Shown: one piece after another, positions 56,641 to 64,000 of the stretch | How positions within the stretch are numbered: position 1 is the first letter of the stretch | Layout: the number at the start of each line of letters is the position of its first letter | NCBI GenBank assembly: GCA_965153355.1 | Contig: OZ231127.1 | Location: forward strand, 90,334,001 to 90,398,000 | Reading direction: 5' to 3' | Length of the DNA stretch: 64,000 nt | Source: Flaccisagitta enflata | Taxonomy: Eukaryota > Chaetognatha > Sagittoidea > Aphragmophora | Made by a program: the position numbers and the translations under genes | Notes under the pieces: generated by a model | Databases searched by the model: none | The model's input: only the letters and a program-made list of their open reading frames with translations | Told to the model about the DNA's origin: nothing

Positions 56641-56642
<2 letters not shown>
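56237..56642. other. No gene seen
   Basis: AT-rich. Confidence 0.4.
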
Positions 56643-56710
<68 letters not shown>

Positions 56711-56948
56711 GGGGAGAGAAAGAAAGGGTGTAAAAGGGAGATAAAAGGACAGAGAGACAGACAGAAAGAGAGACTCAGAGAGTGAAAGGGAGAGAAGGGG
56801 GGAGATTCTTGTTTGCCGTCCCAAATCTGATTAATTCAACACATCTCTCTCAAAACTAACTCTCACTCTCTCTCTTTCTCTTTCTCTTTCATTCTCTCTC
56901 TCTATCTCTCTCTTTCTCCTTCTCTCTTTCTTCTCTTTCTCTTTCTCT

Positions 56949-57015
<67 letters not shown>
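56643..57015. repeat. (GA)n, then opposite-strand CT-rich array
   Basis: GA at 56643-56699, CAGACAGACAGA, a purine stretch to 56806, then CT with TTTCTC variants at 56856-57015. The two halves are of opposite strand sense and could pair. Confidence 0.9.
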
Positions 57016-57018
<3 letters not shown>

Positions 57019-57218
57019 AACTCTTCGAAAAGTCACGCCGTCAGAAACATAATTAAGCAAAAGTCAACAATCGCCAAAAACTTTGTCACTTTTTTCAAAT
57101 AAAAAAAGAAAAGAAATCTCGGCAAAAGTTTTGAAGGATGAAAAAGAAAACAAAAAGAGAAAATTCACTCAAAATTGGACAAATTAGAGACCGAGTGTGA
57201 CGACCGGGGACCGTTGGT

Positions 57219-57231
57219 GCTGATGATGATA

Positions 57232-57277
<46 letters not shown>

Positions 57278-57360
57278 CGATGACCGTTGGTGATGATAAT
57301 GATGACGATGATAATTGATGGTGATGATGATGATAATGATGATGATGACAATGATGATGA
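57219..57360. repeat. (GAT)n microsatellite
   Basis: GAT with GACGATGACC interruptions; contains two GATGACCGTT phrases. Confidence 0.92.
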
Positions 57361-57368
57361 CCGTTTTT

Positions 57369-57614
57369 AGTCGCGTGCACGCGACTCTACCACCCGCTCT
57401 GTCCGTCGGTCGGTCGGTCTGTCCATCCGTCTGTCCGTCACGCTTAGCTTTTTATTTGTCGTTTTACATCATGTTTAGTCATTTTAAGTCATTTTAAGTC
57501 ATTTTAAGTCATTTTAAGTCATTTTAAGTCAATTTACATTTTTTCTTTTAGTCTTTTAGTCTTTTAGTCTTATGGTCTTAACAACCGCACGCGACTGTAA
57601 GATGTTGGCCTTGT
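57369..57614 (-). mobile_element. HP-A element with private decamer tandem
   Basis: TTTTT then AGTCGCGTGCACGCGACTCT, GTCGGTCGGTCGGTCTGTCC tract, five units of AGTCATTTTA at about 57477-57530, then (TCTTTTAG)3, CAACCGCACGCGACTG and GTTGGCCTTGTT. The stem GTCGCG/CGCGAC is perfect. Confidence 0.75.
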
Positions 57615-57840
57615 TGAAAACGATGACTTAAGTTGAAAATGATGATGAAGACTGATTTGAAAATTCTTCGACAATGATGACTTTTTTGAATGACGACGAA
57701 TGTTGGAATGATTTTTTTTAAAATTCTGACTATCTAACATGGTGACGACTGTTGTTGAAGTTGAGAAAATTTTAAATACGGTCTCCAAAACAGTACAAGG
57801 CAACAACGATCGTTGTTTAAATTGATGCCAACGATTGTTG

Positions 57841-57975
57841 TTAACAAGGCCAAGTATGCTAATAAGGTTTGACGTGTGGATCGTCGAACGAATGTGTTAC
57901 CCGACCAACAGACAGACAGACCAACCAACCAACGGACACAGCCAGTTATAGAGGTGCTTTGTCGCACCTAAAAAT
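57841..57975 (+). mobile_element. HP-A, AGGTGC subfamily
   Basis: CAAGGCCAAGTATGCTAATA, GACAGACAGACCAACC tract, GGACACAGCC, TATAG, hairpin AGGTGC-TTTGTC-GCACCT and AAAAATG. The stem sequence is new but still fully paired. Confidence 0.7.
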
Positions 57976-58145
57976 GATGACAATGATAACTGTAAGTGAA
58001 AAATCAGGACGATCGGTTCATCGAAATCTAGCTAGCCGCAAAGCATTCTTCCACTTTTCTAAAAATGTTTTCAGTCCCTTCTCTTTCTATCGGTGCCTTT
58101 TAAACAAAAAAAGTGTCCTTTTATCAACCAGATACTCGTTGGTAC

Positions 58146-58190
58146 GACTGTTTTCGCAGCTCTCTCGCTAACAGGCGCCATTATTGGTGT
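58146..58190 (+). repeat. Dispersed 45-bp motif, copy 4 (diverged)
   Basis: ACTGTTTTCGCAGC, then AGGCGCCATTATTGGTGTC. Confidence 0.35.
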
Positions 58191-58354
58191 CTAGTTGACC
58201 TTTTTTTTTCTCTTCAATTTTGGGGTTTTCTTTCTCATCTCCCGTCTTCAAGTGGGATTAAAACGGATCTGCTGAGGAACGGAGGACATGTCAAGACGCA
58301 GGCCACAACCAAATGTCAAAGACCAAGAAAAGAAAGGACTCGTCATAACTAAGC

Positions 58355-58499
<145 letters not shown>

Positions 58500-58556
58500 A
58501 AGTTAGAGAAAGAGAGACAGACAGAGTTAGAGAAAGAGAGAGACAAAGAGAAAGAC

Positions 58557-58728
58557 AACAAGGCCGGATACACGGCCATCAGTTGCGGACGGGTGGGCAG
58601 GGGCGGATATGCGCGTTTTCCCACTTTTTGACTCGATGGTTACGGACGGACGGACGGACCGACGGACGGACGGACGGACCGACGGACGGACAAAGCCTCT
58701 TATAGAGTTGCGTGTCCGCAACTAAAAA
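58557..58728 (+). mobile_element. HP-A element, best reference copy
   Basis: CAAGGCCGGATACACGGCC, AGTTGCGGACGGGTGGGCAG, TGCGCGTTTTCCCAC, (GGAC)n of about 15 units, ACAAAGCCTCTTATAGAG, hairpin GTTGCG-TGTC-CGCAAC, TAAAAA. All parts are present with a perfect stem. Confidence 0.85.
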
Positions 58729-59028
58729 GGACATAGACTGACCAACTGACTTGAATAAGACAAATAAAAAGACGCAATGAAGCAGATAAGTGCCAGGATG
58801 ATGGACCGATAGACAGGCAGATAGACATTAACACCGTTGATAAGGAGGGGGGATGTAAAGGACGAGAGAAAAAGAAAAAAAGAGAGATGAAAATAAGAGA
58901 GAGTAAAAGCCAAAAAAGGGATTTACGTTCGCATGAAAAAGTGTCATCGGGAAGAAAGACTCTCTGGAATTGGTCCTAAAAGAGGCTGGAAGAGCGTTGT
59001 AAGGCCAAGTTAGCTATGGATGAGCGCA
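58729..59028. other. No gene seen
   Basis: A-rich with GAAAAAGAAAAAAAGAG near 58866. Confidence 0.4.
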
Positions 59029-59625
59029 AAGATGAGGTGAGACTCGAAATGAAGATTTGGGTTGAGGGATAAGCAGGTAAGATGGATGAATTAGTTGAAG
59101 ATGAGCGAGTGAGGCAGCGAGCACGAGGATGAGGTGAGACTTGAAACGAAGATCTAAATTGAAGAATGCGCAGGTAAAGACAGATGAATGAGTTGAAGAT
59201 GAGCAAGTGAGGCAGCGAGCACGAGGATGAGGTGAGACTTGAAACGAAGATCTAGATTGAAGAATGCGCAGGTAAAGACAGATGAATGAGTTGAAGATGA
59301 GCGAGTGAGGTGGTGAGCATGAGGATAAGGTGCAACTTAACATAATGATCGGGGTTGAGGAATGAGTGGGTGAGGACAGATGAATGAATTGGAGATGAGT
59401 GAGCGAGCACAAAGATGAGTTGTGACTCGAGACGAAAGGTTGAGCACTAAAAGGTCTGATTTGAAAAGATTATCTGCGTTGAGGAATGAGCTTGTGAGGA
59501 CACATGAACGAGTTGGAGATGAGCGAGTGAGCAATAAAAGATGGACTGATGAGCCAGAGAGGAGCAAGTGAGGCAGCAAACACTAGGATGAGGTGTGACT
59601 TAGGATGAAGATCTGAGTTGAAGCT
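59029..59625. repeat. 98-bp tandem satellite, about six units
   Basis: GATGAGGTGAGACTTGAAAC starts units at about 59030, 59128 and 59226; diverged units begin near 59324, 59413 and 59588. The three left units are nearly identical and the right ones increasingly diverged, with one unit enlarged. The serine-rich reverse frames are artefacts. Confidence 0.85.
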
Positions 59626-59800
59626 GGGGGATAAGAATTCATTGAGAAATGAAGGAGGCTTCTCAGTTCTAAAAGTCATTCGGGGCAAACCAGTCGCACG
59701 AATTCCTGATGCCTGCCAAATGGCCCACCTTCCTTTTCTTCGTCTTTCAGATTCAGTTCCTTCACTGCCCACTTTGAACATCAGAAGGACGACCTTTACA

Positions 59801-60172
59801 ACAAGGCCGGATACATGGTTACCCCAGTCGCGTGCGGGTGGGCAGGGGTAGTGATAGAGAAGGTCACTTGGGTATTTGGGCAACGCCAAAAAGTAACAAG
59901 GCCGGCTTCACGGCTACCCAAGTTGCGTGCGGGTGGGCAGAGGCAGTGATGGAGAAGGTCACTAGGGCATTTAGGCAGGAGCAGTGAGCTCAAAACGCTC
60001 AAAAACGCTGAAAAAGTAAAATGGGGACTGATCGACCAACTGACCAACCTACCAACCAACGGATGGACAAAGCGGGGTGTACTCGCTAGGACGCGACTAA
60101 AATTAGGGACCAACCGACTGACCAACCCGCCAATATAGCGGGGTGTCGAGTCGCGTAGAACGCGACTAAAAA
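59801..60172 (+). mobile_element. HP-A inside HP-A (nested pair)
   Basis: Outer head 59801-59894 (CAAGGCCGGATACATGG, AGTCGCGTGCGGGTGGGC, GCCAAAAAGT) and outer tail from about 60103 to 60172 (GGGACCAACCGACTGACC, GAGTCGCGTAGAACGCGAC, TAAAAA). The inner copy 59895-60102 has a head CAAGGCCGGCTTCACGGC, the full middle CTCAAAAACGCTGAAAAAGT and a reduced tail ACTCGCTAGGACGCGACTAA. Confidence 0.75.
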
Positions 60173-60620
60173 CAGTTTCACAAGCGTAATTGTCGTGTAT
60201 GATGGTTAGTGAATAGACTATGCGAGACTGATAGAGTATGCAGTTGTTTGCAAGTTTTATCGATAGATGCTGATGAACTAGAGACAAGTAGAGAATAACT
60301 GTTAGCCTAAAACAATAAGCGAATAAGAAGATGCCTTGAATATGGTAGATTGCGTATTACTAGAAGCAAAGCAGCATGATGGACATGTCTAATTTTCAGT
60401 CTTGACCAACGCGAAAAAAATCTAAGTCTACAGACTTCACACTAACAAATCATCATGGATGCCTTCCTAATCAATATCGGTCCCTCACCGACAGCTTAAA
60501 CGCCTTAAAACGGCTATTGAAATGCAAGGACTCAACAAAAACACGATGGCTTCAAAAGTCACAACTTTTTTTCAACAAAAGTGATTTTCGTCCTCTCCTT
60601 AATCTTCTTTTCTCTCCTCA

Positions 60621-60690
<70 letters not shown>

Positions 60691-62112
60691 TTTGTTGACA
60701 TTTTTTCTACTCAATTAAGGCGGGAATGCTGCCTTAAGTTGCGCCTCTGTCTCGCCCTTCGAAGGCTTTCTCAGTACCCATTTTTTAAAAAGTCGTCAGC
60801 ACACTACTGTTTTAAGTTGGAGAATGCTCTTATACAGTATATACAGTATGCGCACGTAAAGAATTTGTATGTGTGCATGAATGCATGATTGATTGTATGT
60901 GCAAAATTTACATTCATGTTATCATGTTTGTAGGTCTGTAGGTATACATCTGTTGGTAAAACATACTATTTTGCTCAAAATAAGAGTCCGGCATGTTTTC
61001 TTAAGTTGGGGCTAAAAGATCAAACAAAACATATATGAAAATGGTTGACCATTTGAAAGCCCTACAAAAATGTGATCAAATGCCACTAAGCAGAGCTCTG
61101 TAGCTCAAGTTGTTCAGATTTTATAGCAGAAAAAGTAAAATGATCCACTTTGATCTATGAGGTAAATTTTTTTTTTATATAATTTCAGCATTTTCATTTG
61201 GGTATATTCTGTACATGTCAATCATAGAAGGTAAGGAAAATTGGTGACCAATGTAAAGAGCTTAGATTGTACAACAAAATCAGAAAGGCAAAGCCAGATA
61301 ACGAAGTTGTCACACGCAAATCAATGGTAGGGTTTCAAGAGACCATAACAGTCAATATACAAGCAATAGATACTGCCAAAATATGCTAAAATAAACTTTC
61401 ATCACAAAAGAACAGGTTCTACTTATCAATATCTAAGAATAAATGACTAATTTCTATGACGAGGATCTTGAGCAAGATAGTATCTTTGAAAATCAACAAC
61501 AAAATGATGATGATCTTCTAAAGTCTAATACACATTTTTTTCTGCATTCATGAATGTGTGTGTTTAAAAGTGTCTGTAAACATAAAACGATCTAGACAAG
61601 CATAGATAAACAGATGGATAGAATCAAGAAAGCACAGCTAAATCCATTACCATGTCTCTGTCTCTCAATATTCAATTTTGTTTGATTTGTCGCAGAACAT
61701 AATGGAAAACGTAATGGAAAAGTAGATCGAAATGGAAATGAAAAAATTCCTATGTCTTTGGTTGTCAAGCAAGTGAGCTAGAAACACAACAAATATGTCA
61801 TAATATGTCATAACTCTGGCAACTTTCTATGGCCTATAATGTTCCAGCACCAGATGATACAGAACTGCAACTATTGTCTAATAAGGGTAAAATCCATTCA
61901 TATAGTTCTCAGAATGTCGTTCGTGTAGTTCTCAGTATCGATACATGTCAATCGTATAAGATGCAATCAGGCATCTATGTGATCTATCCTGATCAAACTA
62001 TGAATCAAATCCTGTAGTCGGGCCTGCTTTCCTACATTAAATCATCTACGCTTGACAATGACACTGTAGACAATGAAATCTGGTCATACTTAAATAATTT
62101 TACAAAAGGTTT
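60173..62112. other. Low-copy-looking AT-rich region; (CT)n at 60626-60687
   Basis: Nearly 2 kb without HP, MC or FB sequence, the least repetitive part after 41-45 kb. A 62-codon frame at 61829-62017 has no recognisable domain and may be chance. Confidence 0.45.
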
Positions 62113-62448
62113 TTATTTTTGTTGTTGTTGTTGTTGTTCTTGTTGTTGTTGTTGTTGTTGTTGTTGTTTTTTTTTTCTCCTCTTCTTTCGAGCTTTCACC
62201 TTTTTTCCTCGCCTTTTTGCCCACTCATTTAAGTTATTCTTGCCATCTGCGTCTCTATTATCGTACATGACAATATCATTATCATCCCACAAGATCCCAC
62301 AAAGTTGACGATTTTTCATGCGTGTGTGGTACGATGGACCATTTACTGGAAATGTTCGAAACATGCTTTGAAAAGCTGTCCCACATATGAGGTTGTTCCC
62401 ATGGAATGAGGGAAACTCGTCTGGGGCTTCAAAACAATCTGCAACCAT
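62113..62448 (-). CDS. Hypothetical ORF, 111 codons, polyglutamine C-terminus
   Basis: ATG at 62446-62448 in the context GCGATGG, preceded in frame by TAA. Residues 1-75 have mixed, protein-like composition (motifs FHGNNLICGTAF, RQLCGILWDDNDIVMYDN), then a Lys/Arg stretch and a Gln tract from a CAA array, then a stop. I do not recognise a family. No promoter, and no splice partner is evident. It could be a small gene, one exon or a chance frame. Confidence 0.3.
   Translation of the reverse strand: MVADCFEAPDEFPSFHGNNLICGTAFQSMFRTFPVNGPSYHTRMKNRQLCGILWDDNDIVMYDNRDADGKNNLNEWAKRRGKKVKARKKRRKKKQQQQQQQQQEQQQQQQK
62119..62171. repeat. (TTG)n microsatellite
   Basis: GTT triplets with one CTT; encodes the Gln tract on the minus strand. 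Confidence 0.93.
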
Positions 62449-62687
62449 CGCTTACATCCCTATGGCAAAATCAAAACTCAGTAATAGTTTATTCTAGAAA
62501 CACATTACTTTTCCATGTGGCATTGGGCATCTTAGGGTGACGCGTAGTTTCTTGTTTTTTTTGTTTTTTTTGTTTTTTTTACATTTAATATTATTTACAC
62601 ATTTATGTCAAGAATAGATCAAAAGAATCAGAAATATATTGAGTATCATGAGTGTAAAGCTTAAATTTAAAAACTGTTTTGATATAT

Positions 62688-62689
<2 letters not shown>

Positions 62690-62758
<69 letters not shown>
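62690..62758. repeat. (CA)n microsatellite
   Basis: Pure CA of about 68 bp. 62449-62689 and 62759-62974 show no gene. Confidence 0.95.
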
Positions 62759-62762
<4 letters not shown>

Positions 62763-62974
62763 ACATACAGCAACATACATACAGCAACAAGTTCTAGTTT
62801 TGTTATCACCAACTTATTACCACTTTCACTAAATTGCAGCCATAATGTCATCTTTCTAGAAGCATCCTTGCATCTCTAAAGGAGGGTATGTCCGCAGGAA
62901 GATCAGTCAGACTGTCCATCTGTAGCAAGAAATTTCTTTTGAGGGGTTTTCTCTCAATTCCTTCATATCTTTTT

Positions 62975-63090
62975 GGGCAGCGGTCCCAAAGGGGACGAAG
63001 TCCTGTAGAAAACAGAGGAACTTTTGTTTGTTCATCCATTTGTCCATTCTTCTGTTTGTCCATTTGTGTATTCACCCCCCCCCCCCTGGG
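62975..63090 (+). mobile_element. MC element, half copy
   Basis: TTTTT, GGGCAGCGGTCCCAAAGGGG, ACGAAGTCCTGTAGAAAACA, a TTTGTCCATTTG tract and a C run. No minisatellite or second arm. Confidence 0.7.
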
Positions 63091-63149
63091 CCAGTAGAGG
63101 AATTCCGGGCCCCTATACAATAAAAATGCCGGCCCGATGAAAGCACATG

Positions 63150-63330
63150 CAATTTTTTTAAAGATTTGTTTTCTCTTTCAATTTCTTTTTCTTTTTTTTT
63201 TTTTTCTCTTTTTCTTCTTTTTCCCCCCCTTTTTTTTTTCTTTTTGTTTTCCTTTTTTTTGTTTTTGTTTTCTTCTTTTTCTTTTTTTCCTTCTTCTTTT
63301 TCTACTTCTCTCCTCTTTTTGCCCCCTTTT
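63150..63330. repeat. T-rich low-complexity stretch
   Basis: Poly-T with C interruptions; it supplies the T run before the next MC element. Confidence 0.85.
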
Positions 63331-63801
63331 GGGCAGCGGCCCCAAAGGGGTCGATGACCTATGCTTTCACACATATGGGGAATTTTCTCCTCCTCCTCCT
63401 TCTCCTTCTTCTTCTTCTTTGTACCCCTCTCCCCCCAGCCTCCAGGCCCATACCTCAGCCTCTAGGCCCAAATCCCAGTCTTGAGGCCCAAATCCTAGTC
63501 TTGAGGCCCAAATCCCAACCTCAAGACCCAAATTCCAACCCCAAGGCCCATATTTCAGCTTCAAGGGATTTGGGCCTCAAGACTGGGATTTGGCCTCAAG
63601 GCTGAGATGTGGGCCTTGAGGCTGAGCTATGGGCCTGGAGGCTGGGGGTAGGGGGGGTGCGGAGAAGAAGGAGAAGGAGGAGAAGGAGAAAATTCCCCAT
63701 ATGGGGCCGCTGCCCTGCTCCCCCCCCCCCCCGCAACTTCAGCCCCAACCTACTTAAGCAGGGCACGGGTACCACTGACCATATAACCCTTTTGCAACTA
63801 T
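63331..63801 (+). mobile_element. MC element with a minisatellite that inverts midway
   Basis: GGGCAGCGGCCCCAAAGGGG, TCGATGACCTATGCTTTCAC, (CTCCTT) tract, monomers of GGCCCAAATCCCAGTCTTGA that switch strand at about 63562, a complementary GAGAAGGAG tract, AATTCCCCATATGGGGCCGC, TGCCC and tail GGGCACGGGTACCACTGACC to GCAACTAT. The right arm lost its CATAGGTCATCGG part. Confidence 0.8.
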
Positions 63802-63835
63802 TTCTCTTCCATTCCAAGACCATTCATAATTTGTC

Positions 63836-64000
63836 TAGGGTGTATAGGCCTCTACAGGCCTCTGTCCCCCCCCTATCAGGCCTCTCAGGCTTCTCAGGCC
63901 TAAGAGGGCCACTTTTGCCTCTTGGGCCTCAAATCAACCCTCTCAGACCTCAAATCCGGCATGAAAGCAGCCCTTTCAGGCCTCAAATCAAGAATCTCAG
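63836..64000. repeat. 20-bp minisatellite cut by the window edge
   Basis: Monomers of CAGGCCTCAAATCNNNCCTCT type, as in MC arrays, after a CCCCCCC run. No GGGCAGCGG arm is visible to its left, so it is either an arm-less array or part of a rearranged MC element. Confidence 0.6.

Noticed and set aside
58557-58728. HP elements as Helitrons, because a hairpin is followed by CTAA-like sequence
   Set aside because: A Helitron 3' end has CTRR after a hairpin several bases upstream and a TC 5' end. Here the hairpin abuts TAAAAA and the head begins CAAGG. The evidence is too weak to use the name.

Overview
This window looks like repeat-dominated nuclear DNA of a metazoan, probably an invertebrate. 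I found no convincing host gene, rRNA, CRISPR array or bacterial-type operon. The animal assignment rests on the BEL/Pao LTR retrotransposon at 45014-48421 (a superfamily known from animals) and on the density of (CT)n, (CA)n, (GAT)n and (GAA)n microsatellites, some 350-440 bp long. I cannot name the species. Almost all long open frames (runs of SL, ER, VC, TH, poly-M, poly-E/K) are translations of microsatellites.

Four kinds of dispersed element build most of the window, and they are nested in one another. (1) HP elements (my name), about 140-320 bp: a head beginning CAAGGCCGGATACACGGC (HP-A) or GTGACGCGGGGTCACAA (HP-B), a shared GGACGGGTGGGCAGGGGC block, a variable middle, a GGAC-type tetranucleotide tract, then TATAGAG, a terminal hairpin such as GTTGCG-TGTC-CGCAAC, and TAAAAA. 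Strand + means head to hairpin. (2) MC elements (minisatellite cassettes, my name), about 410-740 bp: GGGCAGCGGCCCCGAAGGGG, an inverted-repeat arm, a 20-bp minisatellite, the opposite arm ending CCGCTGCCC, and on one side only a single-copy tail with GGCAACGGGTACCGCTGACC ending near GCGACTAT. Strand + means GGGCAGC first, almost always just after a T run. (3) Two large foldback elements with arms of roughly 0.9 kb: FB-1 (2219-4858, 8-bp target duplication) and FB-2 (34636-39437, 9-bp target duplication, split by a MITE and carrying two MC elements). A third inverted pair lies at 19657-20310 and 25234-25673. (4) Palindromic MITEs with TA target duplications at 26654-27956, 31094-31681 and 35492-36103.

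The clearest single element is the BEL/Pao copy: two LTRs differing by only two substitutions outside their CT tract, a 5-bp target duplication CCCAA, a primer-binding site beginning TGG, and one 541-codon frame with an integrase and DUF5641. Gag, protease, reverse transcriptase and most of RNase H are gone. It is therefore a recently inserted deletion derivative that must have been mobilised in trans.

Layout: 1-5 kb HP copies and FB-1; 5-8 kb microsatellites; 8-19 kb HP and MC copies with satellites; 19.6-25.7 kb large inverted pair enclosing MC, HP and hexamer arrays; 26-32 kb tRNA-like SINE head and two MITEs, one holding an MC; 32-34.6 kb GAA array and HP copies; 34.6-39.4 kb FB-2; 39.5-40.3 kb degenerate satellite; 41-45 kb low-feature AT-rich DNA; 45-48.4 kb BEL/Pao; 48.6-60.2 kb MC, HP and microsatellites with a 98-bp satellite; 60.2-62.7 kb low-copy-looking DNA with one weak candidate ORF; 63-64 kb MC elements. 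The pairs of interrupted and intact copies let several insertion events be read directly from the sequence.
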